Assembly: GCF_028583425.1 (NCBI RefSeq)
Contig: NC_072805.1
Coordinates: forward strand, 14,146,001 to 14,210,000
Source of the DNA: Eublepharis macularius
Taxonomy: Eukaryota; Chordata; Lepidosauria; Squamata; Eublepharidae
Length of the DNA stretch: 64,000 nucleotides
Direction: 5' to 3'
The first letter of the stretch is position 1, and each line of letters begins with the position of its first letter. Positions 10,448-22,328 of this stretch are shown here, piece after piece. The translations under genes were made by a program, and so were the position numbers. The notes beneath the pieces are model-generated. The model was not told the DNA's origin. It was given only the letters and a program-made list of their open reading frames with translations, and searched no databases.

Positions 10448-11375
10448 ATTTACTTTCACTTTTAGAGCAAAGTGTCCTTGGAGACGAGCTGCGGGCAGCG
10501 AGCGATGTGTCTTTTCTCAGAGACAGAGATAATTTCATTCTGTACTACGTTTAGCCTAAACTAATCAGTTCCGATGTAACTCTTTGGGGTTTTCGTGCCA
10601 GAATGTCAATGGACCCCCAAAGGGCGGGAAGTTTCCCTATAACTAAATCTACCCTTTTTTGAATAGTCACTTCTGCCAATGCATTCGTATAGATCACTTG
10701 GACTGTATCGATCTCTAATAAAAGTTACTTCAACCAATGCACCTGAGTGCTTGCTGTGAGGGACTTGGGGATTTACCTGCCAAGGGCTGACAGAAGATTT
10801 CTTATATGTGAGAACTCGAGGAGGTTCCATGGCTCAGCATAGGGTATGTGCTTGGCATGTAGATGCCCCCCATTCAAACCCTGGCATCTTCAGCTAAAAG
10901 GATCAGATAATAGATCAGGGATCCCCAAACTTTTTGAGCCTGTAGGCACCTTTGGAATTCTGATCACAAGATAAGGGACACAAGCCCAAAATGGCTGCCA
11001 TAGAAGGCAGAGCCAGACATAAAATGTCAGGGATGGAGGTTATGCATAATTCTAACAGTAACTCTTCAGAATTCCATACAGAAGCTCTAGCTAACAAGAC
11101 ACCTTTTTAAATGAATATATTGTTTAAACGTATTTTCTTGCATACGAAGAGCTTATCTTCAGTCACTGCTACTGAATTTCTAAAAAATCTGCATAGCTGA
11201 TCAGAAGCTCTGATGGGCAAAAGCTTCTACTTTCTAAAAACACTTGGCAGTTGCCTGGAAAGGTGTTGGCGGGTGTCACAGCACCCACAGGTACCACATC
11301 AGGGACCCCTGTAGTACATGATGTGAAAGACCTCTGCCTGAGCTCCTAGAGAGTCACTGGCAGTCTGAGTAGATG
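10448..11375. other. No gene or clear repeat seen
   Basis: Short frames. A decayed MITE-like phrase near 10910-11300 (GGGATCCCCAAACTTTTTGA ... GGGACCCCTGTAG) may be a DNA-transposon remnant but the ends do not pair convincingly. Confidence 0.4.
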
Positions 11376-11383
11376 GTACTGAC

Positions 11384-11763
11384 TAGCAATGGGCACGAAC
11401 CGAAATACGAACCAAAATTAAGCATGAACCAGTGGTTCGTAAGATCCCATTTCTGATGTACCACCACGAACTTTAGGCTGGTTCGTTTGGTTTGTTTTTT
11501 GGTTCATCACTGCAGACAGCCTGGTGCCAATCAATCTGTTTCCTAGGCAACTGGGGATGGACTTCCTGCAGACCTTCTGCTGGCCCGGAAGTGACCTTCT
11601 GCTAGCCTGGAAGTGATGATTTTCTGACCTGGATGTGACATTTTCACGAGCCAAATGAACCGGTTCGCAAACCAGGGCAGGTTTGTGAAAGTTCATGGTT
11701 CATGAAATGCAACAAACCACGAACCACATGGTTTGGGTTTTTTCTGGTTCGTGCCTATCTCTA
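11384..11763. mobile_element. hAT MITE, TAG-ATGGGCACGAAC family
   Basis: Termini TAGCAATGGGCACGAACC and the inverse GGTTCGTGCCTATCTCTA are flanked by a perfect 8-bp duplication GTACTGAC (11376-11383, 11764-11771), the hallmark of hAT elements. The body is rich in GGTTCG/CGAACC repeats. It is non-coding. Confidence 0.8.
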
Positions 11764-11771
11764 GTACTGAC

Positions 11772-12499
11772 GTTGATGGAACATTGGTTTGATCCAGTAT
11801 ATGGCAACTTCATGTGTGGGTCAACATTTACAAAACTGAAAACCGCCCACTTCATTCATTCATTTTGAATTTGCTCCTTGCTTTCACCGTACAGGTCACT
11901 AACAATCTGCTCCTAATCCACCACTGTGGATGTTCCCAGGTATTATGCAACTACAGGGGAATTCTGGGTATCTTCTAGTATAAGCAGAAGCATAACCAGC
12001 AGAACCAAGCACATGGATTCAGGAAAGGAAACGGCGAGTACACACGGAGGACTAAAGTCTCACCAAGACCTTCCCCTTTTTTAGAATGTAAACATGCTCA
12101 TCTCCTGCAGAGAAGCGCAATTGGGCTTGCATGGGAGCACACAACTTTTCTAGCCAGCCTGAACTTGATCTAGTTATGTTGAAGCCAGAAATTCTAAGAG
12201 GGTGGACCAGAGGGAGAAATTTTTGAGCAAGCAGGCAAATTATTACTGGAGGAATAAGAACAGCATACCTGTACATTTCAGGGGGCATCATCCAAGCATT
12301 TGGGGAATTCTGAGAAAGGACAGTGGGTGCCACCCCAAAATGCTGCCATGTGGCTGGGGCCAATCGCAAAATGCTGGGAAGGTCCAAGCCAGACATCTTT
12401 TTAGGATGGAGGCAGCAACTTCCGAATGGGTGCTTACTACAGAGGCAAAGATGTTGCCTCCTGCGCTCTTCTGAAGCACTTGTGCATCAAGGGGGCAGA
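11772..12499. other. No gene or clear repeat seen
   Basis: Nothing recognised apart from random frames. Confidence 0.5.
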
Positions 12500-13110
12500 G
12501 GAACACCAAGGTTCCCGACCACAAGATGGGACCTGGTGTTCTGGAATTATAACTCATCTCCAGACTACAGAGATCAGGTCCCGGGAAGAAATGGCAACTT
12601 CAGAGGGTGGACTCTATGGCATCACATCCCTGCTGAGCTCCACTCTCTCCAGGCACTGACACCAAATCTCCAGGAATTTCCCAAGCTGGACTGGGTTATG
12701 CTTCTGTTTACACTAAAGTGGAACCATATGGACATCCTGGTATAGGGTTGCCAACCTCCAGGTGAGGCCTGGCAATCTCCCAGAACTTCAACTGATCTCC
12801 AGAATATGACTGTTTTGGAGGGTGGACTCTGTGACATTGTACCCCACTGAGCTCTCTCCCCTCCCCAACCCCCACCTTCCCAGGCTCCACCCTAGGGTTG
12901 CTAACCTCCTGGTGAAGCCTGAAGAGCTTCTGCAATTGCAGAGGAATTGCAACAAAACTTCACACAACAGAGAGCAATTCCCCTGGAGAAATGGTTGCTT
13001 TGGAGAATGAACTTTATGGTATTATACCCCTCTGAGTTCCCTCCTCTCCCTAACCCTGCTGTCTCCAGGATCTACCCCTACCATGTCCAGAATTTCCAGA
13101 CCTGGATTTG
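12500..13110 (+). repeat. Cluster of GGGTTGCCA-family repeats
   Basis: Three successive partial copies start near 12500, 12745 and 12893. Each has the order ACCTCCTGGTGAAGCCTG or GGTTGCCAACCTCCAGG, GATCTCCAG, a GGGTGGACT segment, a CCCTCCCC stretch and CTCCAGGAATTTCC. Confidence 0.6.
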
Positions 13111-13288
13111 GCACCCCTACTCTGTGGTTACCTCTGGAAAGTCAGGTATACTTTTCACAGACATGGCCTTCTCGCTTGCCTTGATAATGAGGCCTAGCAA
13201 AGACAACTGCTGGGTCCAAAATTCCTGTTGGCTTCCACAAAGAACTAGGCAACCTGTTCTGGGGTTACCAGTCTTCAAGTGGAACTAG

Positions 13289-13297
13289 CTTTCTTTT

Positions 13298-13357
<60 letters not shown>

Positions 13358-13359
13358 TC
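13289..13359. repeat. (CTTT)n microsatellite
   Basis: About 18 nearly perfect TTTC units. Confidence 0.95.
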
Positions 13360-14263
13360 AAGAGCTCAGGGTAGGGATACCACTTACCTGCTGGAGGCAG
13401 GAGATCTCCCTAGCTCTCATTGACCACCCTTGCTCCTGCAGCCCGTGGAAGAAAAAAATTAAAATAGCTATTGGCATGAAGGTGTTTACCGTATGGTAAA
13501 ACCATAGAGTTTCCAGTAATTCCTAGTGCAAAGTGATGTCAATTCCCGATTTTCCCAGGAAGTGATATAATGCCATTTGCCATTGGTGCCCCCATGTCCC
13601 TGCCCGTTTCCAGCCACTGGCTGGCAATCCTAGCTTAAGGCCAAGTAGTATTATTTCTGGAATGATGTGAGCCACTTTGGGTCCCTTTTGCAGAGATTAA
13701 TAAATAAATTCTGCTCTTACAAAACTGTCCTTCATTTCAGTGGAATTTGCCTTGGAAGAATTTGCACTCTTTATTAGGCTAAAAATTCATGTCCGAATTC
13801 GACCGAAGGCACCATCACCAATGGGAACGGAGAGCGCAGGGGATGGGAGGGGGTGGATTACTGCGTTAGCAAATGTGGAACTTATCTCAAGCATCTTTAT
13901 TTGCGGCAAAGGGGCAGCTTTGTCTCAGCAGAATGATGGGTATGTAACTTGGGCTGTTGACAGATGGCAGGAAGGTCTATTTGCTCAAATGACAAGGAAG
14001 GTCAAGGCCCAGCCGAGGCCTGTGTTAATGAATAATTGCAACTTCAGGATAATTCCTCTTTACAGATGCGGCCTGCCCATCATGGCCAGAGTAGAATGCC
14101 ATGGTGGATTCTGTTTGTCTTCTCTTCAGTAGATCAAATTGAAAGTCTCAGGGTAGGAAAAACCCTTAGGGGCTTACTTTGAATCCCAGTGGGTAGCAAG
14201 CTAGTAAAAATATCACTGAAGATTTGGGTGGTTTCTTTTTAAAGTTCGCTTCATGGGAAGCAC
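13360..14263. other. No gene seen
   Basis: A decayed GGGTTGCCA-like piece (13372-13640) is followed by sequence without recognisable features. Confidence 0.4.
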
Positions 14264-14266
14264 TTA

Positions 14267-14624
14267 GAGCCAAAACACACGTTAAGAAATACCTAGGTTC
14301 AGCACGTGTTCTCTTACCTCAAGGTTTGCCGGGATCTGTAGGAGTCCTGGAAGCTTAAAGTTTAGCATTTACAGAGCAGCAAAAAGGGGAAGGGAAATAC
14401 AGGCGCCTGTATTTTAAGCTTTAAGCTTCCAGGACGCCTTTAAGCTTCCAGGACGCTTACAGATCCTTTAAGCTTCCAGGACTTTAAGCTTCCAGGACCC
14501 CTACAGATCTTTAAGCTTCCAGGACGCCTACTTTAAGCTTCCAGGACGCCTACAGATCCCGGCAAACCTTGAGGTAAGAGAACACGTGCTGAACCTAGGT
14601 ATTTCTTAACGTGTGTTTTGGCTC
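14267..14624. mobile_element. 358-bp Harbinger MITE sharing termini with the giant element
   Basis: The copy is bounded by GAGCCAAAACACACGTTAAG and its exact inverse, with TTA on both sides (14264-14266 and 14625-14627). The inverted arms run about 95 bp and include a CACGTG at offset 37. The first 20 bases are identical to the left end of the 20-kb element at 41070. The centre has six copies of TTTAAGCTTCCAGGAC with variable spacers. It codes for nothing and would need a transposase supplied in trans. The HARBI1-like enzyme at 50569-51894 is a plausible source, by inference from the shared termini. Confidence 0.85.
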
Positions 14625-14839
14625 TTAGAAGTTTTCCTATGCTTGACTCGTTGATTGATTGAACATCTCAAAATCAGCTGTCCTTGCCAAGAAAGAGGTG
14701 CCATCTGAGAGATGGCATAGTGGCTAATTAGGGAGATAGAGGAGGTGGGGAGGTGGGGAAGCAGGTGATCAGCATCTGGGGTGTGATGATGCCACTTCTA
14801 GCACAACCCAGAAGTGACATCATCGCACCAGGGAAGACA

Positions 14840-15660
14840 TTCTAACATTTGCTTAGAATTTAAAGAAAATTTCTATAAAATGATGTATTGGTGGTATATG
14901 TCTCCTGATAAATTATCAAAAATGAGCAAAAGTATGTCGAACAAATGTTGGAGATGTGAGCAACATGAACATTTTATCACCTTTGGTGGACTTGCTCTAA
15001 AGCAAAAAAATGTTGGTCACAAATTCATATGATAATACAAAAAATGTTGAAGATCAATATACAGTTTAAACCAGAAGCCTTTTTGTTGGGACTAATGGAC
15101 AAACAGTTGGAAAATAAACATGGTATCTTATTTCTATATATGACCACGGCAGCTAGGCTTTTATAGGCACATAAATGGAAAAGTACAGTATTGCCTTCAA
15201 TCGAGGACTAGATTGTGAAAATGATGCAGTTAGCAGAGATGGCTAAACTTACAGCTCTGATCAGAGATAAAACATTGTCTACCTTTAGGGTTAACTGGAA
15301 CCCCCTTATTGACTTTCTCATGAGACGAGGAAAAATGAGCTGATGATCTGTGGTTTTGATTTTTAAGAAGATACATTTGGGGAAAATAAATAAAAGGGGG
15401 AGTACTGAAAAGGTAAATGTTGGAGATATTAAAACTAAAAGTATAATGTTTGTTAAAATATGATAGGTGTTATAGAGAAAAATGGAAAATGAAACATTTA
15501 TTATTTTTCTTTGTTATTTTCAATCTTTGTTCTTCTTTTTCTCTCTTTGTATTCTTTTTTCTTTACTTTTTTCTTCTACTACACTGCCCTTTTTACTGGG
15601 CTTCTAATCTTATTAATAAAATAAGCATTTCTACCAAAAGGGGGGGAAAAAAGAATTCTA
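14840..15660 (+). mobile_element. L1 LINE fragment, ORF2 C-terminus and 3' UTR (decayed)
   Basis: The plus-strand frame at 14814-15032 has MMYWWYMSPDKLSKM and NKCWRCEQHEHFI, matching the cysteine-bearing C-terminal region of L1 ORF2. The frame is then broken. The rest is A-rich, as in L1 3' regions, and ends near AATAAAATAAGC. Confidence 0.65.
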
Positions 15661-16655
15661 TGGTGAATGCTGAAGTGTCATCTGACATGATGATGTCACT
15701 TCCTTTTTTTTTTTTCTTTTTTGACTGGGGGCACTGCTTGCCCGGCCTCCATTTGCCCACCACTTCTATCTCACCACCCAACTGCGTGGCAATGGACTAA
15801 GGCTGTAGGAGGTCTCCTGCGGCCAGCAGGTAATTGGTAACTCTATGGCTAATAAAATTGGAGTGTGTGTGTGGCAGGGTCTGATTTTAACATCGAAAGG
15901 TGCATGTGGGTGAGGGGAGTGGGTCCTTCCTCCATCTTAGCTCCTTGTACACTACTTCCCCCATGTGCTTTTGTCCCAGACTGACTCTTGCATTGAAAGC
16001 GATCCAGGTCTGAAGTGACAGAGGGCAGGCAGTGTAAAAATGTCTCAACAAATGAAACAGGCACTGAAGGGGGGGGGGGATGCGGTTGCAATGGTCACGT
16101 CCAATTTGGCCCTGAGCTTCCCCACTGCAGCCAGTCTCACTGACGTCTGTCGTGTACACAGATATCTGCATCACCTCTGAGGCTGACCTGCTGTCCGCAG
16201 TTAAAAGTCAAACATGGATGTTTGAGAGCCCCACTTATCTGTCAGGGGCACAGAGAGGGCAAGATTACAACATGAGGAGGCTCAAAGCTCTGTCAAGTTT
16301 AAAATGCCTCCTATCATTACCTCCCTCCCCCAACCCCAATGGTAATGTCGTCGTTTTTAGGGGATGGCAGGGGGTAATGATGCTTGTGCATCAATTCAGC
16401 TCTGAGCATGGATATTTCCCTCAGAACAATTTGAGTGCAAGAAATAACCATGGAGAAGGGACTCAGGAACAGAGAAAACTTGAAATGTGTTGTTTACAGA
16501 GCACAGGGAGTGTGTGTGGCGAGGCGGTGCTGAGCCCAGTAACATCAAGTTCTGCCTTCAAGCAGGGTTCAGCCAGGGCTGCTGAGAGCTGTTCAGGGGT
16601 CTGCATGCAAAGATTCCCCCCCCCACACCACACACACACAGTCAGAGAAACACAC
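15661..16655. other. No gene or clear repeat seen
   Basis: A poly-T run near 15703 and a poly-G near 16071. No supported feature. Confidence 0.45.
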
Positions 16656-16659
16656 CCTA

Positions 16660-16825
16660 AGTGCTTGATTGCTGGTGGTTAAAGTGTCGGACTGGGATCC
16701 TGAAGACCCAGGTGCAAATACTGACTTGTTGGATGACTTTGGGCCAGCCAACCCCTCTCAGCTTTACCTACCTCACAGGACTGTTATTGTGAGGATAAAA
16801 TGGAAGCAGGAAAAACCGTGTAGGT
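16660..16825 (+). repeat. tRNA-derived CORE-type SINE
   Basis: GGTGGTTAAAGTGTCGGACTGG, AGACCCAGGTGCAAATAC, TTGGGCCAGCCAACCC and TACCTCACAGGACTGTT follow in order, then GAGGATAAAATGGAAGCAGG. Confidence 0.65.
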
Positions 16826-17652
16826 GGGGTTCTTAGATGCCCATTGGTGATGGGCAATCTCTCGGGGATTCCTGCTTCTGCCTGCTGATCACTGCTGATT
16901 GGTGGGAAGAGGCAGGGCCTCTGAGGTTGCCTGCCATTGGCAGGCAGGCCAGGGAAATGGCCACATGGACTCTCCTATGCACCAGCTGATGATGTCACTT
17001 CCGGTGAGACTAGAAGCAACGGCATCACTCCAGGGCCAGAATTGGCCCAAAGCATAGCGAAAATGTTATGTTTAGGGCTGATTCTTAAAGAATCATCACT
17101 AGCACAATGACATCACTTCCAGTGGTTGCCAGGTCCCCTTACCCTCCCAACAGGAAGGGGAAGACTGGGTTCTTACCTCCCTCTTTCCTTCTTACTTTTG
17201 TATCTGTGCATGTGCAGCATGCTTGGGTCCGTGGATGCGCAATGATGTCATTTCCAGTGACATCACCGCGCAGGCACAGGAGTGCATGTGTGCTTCACAG
17301 CGGGCCAATTGGGGCCTCAAACAGACCCAATTTGGCCTGTTTGGGGCCCAAATTAGCCCGCTGTGAAGGGAGGGAGTGCTCTCGGGGTGGAACGATGATG
17401 TCAGTGATGTCATCGCACCGCCCTGGGAGTGCGCCTGGGAGGCCCATTCCCGTGCCTTCCTCCCCCGCTGGCCAGGCAAGTGGAGACGGAGGGCAGAGAC
17501 TGAAAGCGTGGGATCCCCCCACCCCCACCAGGGGAATGGGATCCCTAAGTCACACTGCAAATGATGTAATTAGGGAGCACCATGGGAGAGCACAACCCCT
17601 CCCCCACTCCACCTCCCATCTGTTCCCAGGGGGGACCTGGCAACTCTACCTG
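16826..17652. other. Unclassified, with recurrent TGATGTCACTTCC motifs
   Basis: Several copies of GATGATGTCAC and CACTTCC(A/G)GTG occur in both orientations, together with GGGCCCAAATTAG and GGCCAATTGGGGCC palindromes. Repeat-derived origin is likely but I cannot name it. No exon seen. Confidence 0.4.
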
Positions 17653-18098
17653 CAGGGCTCATTTTGAGGGGGAACGCACAAGAATGCAGTTCCGGCAGTT
17701 CCCCAAATAGGTCATATGTCAGGTAGCCCCGCCCACCTGACTCGGCCATTTTGGGCCTGTTTCAGCCTAAATTGGGGCTGAAATGGCCTGAATCAGGCCT
17801 CTGACGGGTGGTGGATCACTCTCCCATTCATCAGCGGCCCAATCCTGACCATTTTGGGCCCCTTTACAGCCATTTTCAGCCCCTTTTTGCCATTTTGGGC
17901 CCAATTTCGGCCCTGAATGGCCAGGATTGGGTCCAAAACAGCCAGAATAGGTGATGTCATGGGGTGTGGCATATGCAAATCAGTTATACTAATAACACAC
18001 TTCCGGTGATGGAAAGAGGCATGGCATATGCTAATGAGTTATGCTAATGAGTTATGGTAATGAGTTCCTCCAGCTCTTTTTCTATGAAATGACCCCTG
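17653..18098 (-). mobile_element. hAT MITE, CAGGG(C/G)TCATTT family
   Basis: Ends CAGGGCTCATTTTGAGGGGG and the inverse of CAGGGGTCATTTCATAG are flanked by TCTACCTG and CCTACCTG (7 of 8 bases), as expected for a hAT insertion. The interior is made of GGGCC/GGCCC blocks such as GGCCATTTTGGGCC. The orientation is opposite to the copies at 20994 and 34626. Confidence 0.75.
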
Positions 18099-18239
18099 CC
18101 TACCTGTATGTTATGCTAAGCTAGGGTCTACAGCACGAGGCTGGCAACTGGCAGGAGACTCTCATTGGGGTGGGAACCTTGCGGGCGATGTAATAATTCA
18201 CTAGCAATGCTCCAGCATTTGGCCCCAAACTCTAATGTT

Positions 18240-19108
18240 TAACCGTAGAGTTTGTGGCCAATTGCTAGAGCACTGCGGGCGATGTGCTGAAATCACCACC
18301 CCTATTTCCTCCCATATTTTTCTCCCATCACCCCACTGAGTGGTGGTGCAAGGATCTACAGAGGGCAGATGACCTGCCCCCAGCAGCAGCCTAGTAGTAA
18401 TATGAAGAGAGAATCACGGAAAAAGCAACCAGAAAACCAGCTCGAAGAGCACCACAACCATCTAACTACAACATCAATGAAAGGAGAAATGAATAAATTA
18501 ATTCAAAGAAGTATACACAGTCTCATGTCTTCATTATATACAGTTCTACTACATAGCACTATGGTAGCTGCCAGAAAGCCCTCTAAGGTGCAAGAGGTCA
18601 TCAAACATCAAAATGTCAAAGGGACGCAGTAGGCAACAATGAAGTCCTTATATATACCATAACATGCACAATGCAAATGACAGTAAATAACAATAAAAAA
18701 CCGTTTCAATATGACCATAGCAATGTTTAAAGTGACCGTGCCTAGAGCAGCAAAATATATATAATGCAATCAATAGAGGAAATGTCCATCAGACCCAAAT
18801 CTTAATGTGAGCGGAGTTCCACGGAGGAGTAACTGTAGAATTCCATTGAAGAGTAACTGCGACGGAGGTACCAGTATGTCCACGCGTTTCCGTCTTCCTT
18901 CTTCCTGGCAGTTACCACATTCCAGCAGCAGTAGGTTCAGTTTTGAAGCACAGGACAGGCTGGTTTAACCATAGAGTTTGTGGCCAATTGCTAGAGCATT
19001 GCGTGCGATGTGCTGAAATCACCACCCCTATTTCCTCCCATATTTTTCTCCCATCACCCCACTGATGGGCTACAGAGGGCAGATGACCTGCCCCCAGCAG
19101 CAACCCAG
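18240..19108. repeat. Direct duplication (~145 bp) flanking a Penelope-like segment
   Basis: A segment beginning ACC(G/A)TAGAGTTTGTGGCC and ending CTGCCCCCAGCAGCA occurs at 18240-18391 and again at 18965-19108. Between them is ~570 bp of A-rich sequence sharing AAAGTGACCGTGCC and a TTCTTCCTGGCAGTTAC-type end with 63230-63970. The layout suggests insertion with a long duplication, or local tandem duplication. Confidence 0.45.
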
Positions 19109-19174
19109 CAAGCCTAGCCTAACCTCCTTGGAGAAAAGGCAGGATAATAAATATGCCATTGCGAACCCATTTTA

Positions 19175-19640
19175 AGGAACTAGTGTGGTGTAGTGGTTGA
19201 CTAGCATATGGAAAACTTGAGTTCAAATCCGCACAAGGCTCACTGGTTTTGCTTTGGGCAAATCCCACTCCCAGCCCAATTTGCTGCACAGGTTGTTGTC
19301 GGGGTAAGATCAGGTCAGCCCACATATACCTCCCCGAACCCAGGGCTTTTTTTCAGAGGGAACGCGGGGGAACGGAGTTCCGCAACCTCTTGAAAATGGT
19401 CACATGGCTGGTGGCCCCGCCCCCTGATCTCCAGACAGAGGGGAGTTGAGATTGACCTCTGCGCCGCTCGGCGGCACGGAGGGCAATCTAAACTCCCCTC
19501 TGTCTGGAGGTTAAGGGGTGGGGCCACCAGCCATGTGACCATTTTCTCTGAGGGCAACCCACTGAGTTCCACCACCTCTTTTCCCAGAAAAAAAGCCCTG
19601 CCCGAACCCCTTGGAGGAAGGGAGGGATACAGTTGCAAAC
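19175..19640 (+). repeat. tRNA-derived SINE split by a hAT MITE
   Basis: TAGTGTGGTGTAGTGGTTGA and GAGTTCAAATCCG are the head. GCTTTGGGCAAATCCCA and GCACAGGTTGTTGTCGGGGT follow. The 3' part (CCCGAACCCCTTGGAGGAAG) resumes after the MITE at 19341-19600. Confidence 0.65.
19341..19600. mobile_element. hAT MITE, CAGGGCTTTTTT family, copy 1
   Basis: Ends CAGGGCTTTTTTTC and GAAAAAAAGCCCTG are flanked by a perfect 8-bp duplication CCCGAACC. Inverted arms share CACATGGCTGGTGGCCCC and CTCCAGACAGAGGGGAGTT. Inserted in a SINE. Confidence 0.9.
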
Positions 19641-20109
19641 ACGATCAGTCAAAGGTGTAGCATTGTGAAGCAGGTTCGCGACTGCACGTAACTTTCTTCA
19701 CAGCTAGGGCCGTGGTACAGTGCCAGAGTCTGTTACTTTCGTACAGTATTGTTTCACTGAAGGGGGAGGCACAAGGCAGCATTTTGCTCTTGGGATATTT
19801 TCACGGCACAAACAGCCACGAACACTTTGAGGCAAATACTTTGCACAGGCCTTCGAACTGCAACAGTGTTATTAATATACTCCAGACAATCAGCCCTTTG
19901 TTTAAGAAAGGGATTTGTGCCTTTGGTCTGCAGAACTAATTAGTGTAGAAGATGCAATTCATGGTTCATAGCAAAGTGTAAAAGCAGTAAGGAAGACAGA
20001 GACACAGGAGTTGTCAGGAGTAAGGAATATAGGCTCTAAAATGCAAGGAGGAAGGTTTGCCCTTAGAAAACGGGGCTTCTTCAGGCCCCAATATGACCCT
20101 CTACCCACT
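19641..20109. other. No gene or clear repeat seen
   Basis: Short frames only. Confidence 0.5.
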
Positions 20110-20320
20110 CTAGCTTGAGAAATTTCTGGAGATGAGGAGGCGGTGTCTAAGGAGGGTGGAGTCTGAGGAGAATAGAGTGCTCAGCAGGGATATGACACCA
20201 TACAATCCATGCTCGGAAGCTGCCATTTTCTCCAAGGGAAATGATATCTGTAGTGTGGAGGTGAATTGTTAATACAGGAGAATTCTAGGACCAACCTGGA
20301 GAACTCCATGCCCCACCCTT
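20110..20320 (-). repeat. GGGTTGCCA-family interspersed repeat
   Basis: Has GAAATTTCTGGAGATGAGGA, a GGTGGAGTCTGAGGA segment and GCCATTTTCTCCAAGGGAAA in family order, on the minus strand. Confidence 0.5.
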
Positions 20321-20321
20321 C

Positions 20322-20796
20322 AGGGTCGTCTTGGTTAGTGCTTGGATGAGAGACCACCAATAAGTCTAGGCAGGGCTTTTTTTCAGCTGGAACACGGTGG
20401 AACAGAGTTCTGGCACCTCTTGGAAATGGTCACATGGCCGGTGGCCCCGCCCCCTGATCTCCAGACAGAGGGGAGTTGAGATTGCCCTCCGTGCTGCTCA
20501 GCAGCAAGGAGGGCAATCTCAACTCCCCTCTGTCTGGAGATCAGGGGGCGGGGCCACCAGCCATGTGACCATTTTCTCCAAGGGCGCACATGCATGTGGT
20601 ACCAGGGGCACCACCTCCTGCCAAGAGTTGCCCCCTGTGCTGGGCACCTACTGAGTTCCACCACCTCTTTCTCCAGAAAAAAAGCCCTGAGTCTAGGATC
20701 ACTACATGGAAGAAGGCAATAGCAAACCACTTCTGAAGTTCTCTTGCCTTGGAAACCCCATTGAGTTGCCATGAACTGGCTGTGACTTGATGGCAA
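20322..20796 (+). repeat. 5S-headed Sauria-type SINE split by a hAT MITE
   Basis: TCTTGGTTAGTGCTTGGATG and AGAGACCACC match the 3' part of 5S rRNA. After the MITE, GAAGGCAATAGCAAACCACT and GTTGCCATGAACTGGCTGTG plus TGACTTGATGGCA form the BovB-like tail shared with Sauria SINEs. Confidence 0.75.
20371..20689. mobile_element. hAT MITE, CAGGGCTTTTTT family, copy 2
   Basis: Perfect 8-bp duplication AGTCTAGG on both sides and the family termini. It is somewhat longer than copy 1 through extra sequence near 20581-20640. Confidence 0.9.
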
Positions 20797-20993
20797 AAAA
20801 GAAAAATCAGAGACAAGAGAGATCTAGTCTGTTTCCAAGGCAGAGTTTGATGTTATGTGGCCTTTGTCCTTTTTCAGTAAAAGCCCATGGCCTGGCAGGT
20901 GCAGGCCACAGTGTCTATGGTTTTGTATTGCTCATTGGGGTGGTAGCTTTATCATTTCTCTTGCAAATGAACTCTCCTGAATCCAGGGGTCAT

Positions 20994-22328
20994 TTCATAG
21001 AAAAAGAACTGGAGGAACTCATTAGCATATGCCACGCCCCTTGACATCACCAGAAGTGGTTCATTAGCATAACTGATTTGCATATGCCGCCCCCCCTGAC
21101 ATCATCTATCCTGGCTGTTTTGGACCCAATCCTGGCCATTCAGGGCCGAAACTGGGCCCAAAATGGCAAAAAGGGGCTGAAAATGGCCGAAAAGGGGCCC
21201 AAAATGGTCAGGATCATAAAATCATAGAATCATAGAACTGGAAGGAGCCATACAGACCATCTAGTCCAACCCCCTGCCCAGTGCAGGATCAGCCTAAAGC
21301 ATTTCTGACAAATATTCATCCAGCCTCTTCTTGAAAACTGTCAGTGAAGGGGAGCTCACCACCTCCCTAGGCAGCTGGTTCCACTTTTGAACTACTCTGA
21401 CTGTGAAAAAGTTCTTCCTAATATCCAGCCGGTACCTTTGTGCATGTAATTTATGCCCATTGTTTCGGGTCCTACCCGCTGCTGCCAACTGGAACAGCTC
21501 CTTGCCCTCCTCCAAATGACAGCCTTTCAAATACTTAAAGAGAGCAATCATGTCCCGCCTCAATCTCTTTTTCTCCAAACAAAACATTCCCAAGGCCCTC
21601 AGCCTTTCCTCGTAGGGCTCAGTCTCCAGACCCCTGATCATCCTCGTCGCTCTCTTCTGCACCCTCTCGATTTTGTCCACATTATTTTTGAAGTGAGGCC
21701 TCCAGAACTGCACACAATACTCCAGGTGCGGCCTGACCAAGGCAGTATAGAGAGGGGCTATGACCTCCTGCGATTTCGATGCTATGGCCCCTTTGATACA
21801 ACCCAGGATTGAATTGGCCTTTTTTGCCACCGCATCACACTGACTGCTCATATTTAGTTTAGTCCACTCTTACCCCAAGATCTCTTTCACATATACTACT
21901 GCCCAGAAGTGTATCCCCCATCCAGTATTTGTGCTTCCCATTTTTGTGACCCAGATGTAATACTGTGCACTTGTCTTTGTTGAATTGCATCCTATTCACA
22001 GCTGCCCACTTCTCCAAAGTATTCAGGGCTTGGTGAATGTTAATTCTATCTTCTTGGGTGTTTGCTACTCCTCCCAATTTGGTATCATCAGCCAATTTAA
22101 TGAGCAGCCCTTCCACTCCTTCATCCAGATCATTGATCAGGCCGCTGCTGAGTGGGAGCGTGATCCACCACCCGTCAGAGGCCCGATCCAGGCCGTTTCG
22201 GCCCCAATCCAAGCTGAAACAAGCCCAAAGTGGCCAAGAGTCAGGTGGGTGGGGCCACCTGTCATGTGACCTCTTTGGGGAACTGCCAGATCTGCGTTCC
22301 TGCCCGTTCCCCCTCGAAATGAGCCCTG
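20994..22328 (+). mobile_element. hAT MITE, CAGGG(C/G)TCATTT family, carrying a CR1 insertion
   Basis: Starts CAGGGGTCATTTCATAGAAA and ends AAATGAGCCCTG, with flanks CCTGAATC and CCTGAAAC (7 of 8). Comparison with the uninterrupted copy at 34626-35073 shows that the CR1 LINE fell into its GGTCAGGATCAGGCC phrase. Confidence 0.75.
21217..22134 (-). mobile_element. CR1 LINE, 5'-truncated, reverse transcriptase C-terminus
   Basis: Minus-strand translation gives DLDEGVEGLLIKLADDTKLG (the A/Y-x-DD catalytic region of the reverse transcriptase), then AVNRMQFNKDKC, and after a frame change near 21855, ALVRPHLEYCVQFW, RVQKRATRMIRGLE and VVQKWNQLPREVV, all classic CR1/L2 ORF2 phrases. The 3' end has the CR1 repeat ATTCTATGATTTTATG. 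The 5' part of ORF2 and all of ORF1 are missing. GATCA is repeated at both junctions (21212-21216, 22135-22139). The copy is dead, but its coding sequence is well conserved, so it is fairly young. Confidence 0.9.

Noticed and set aside
21294-22212. Host reverse transcriptase-like gene
   Set aside because: It is a 5'-truncated CR1 LINE with the CR1 3' repeat, inserted in a hAT MITE, with a frame change.
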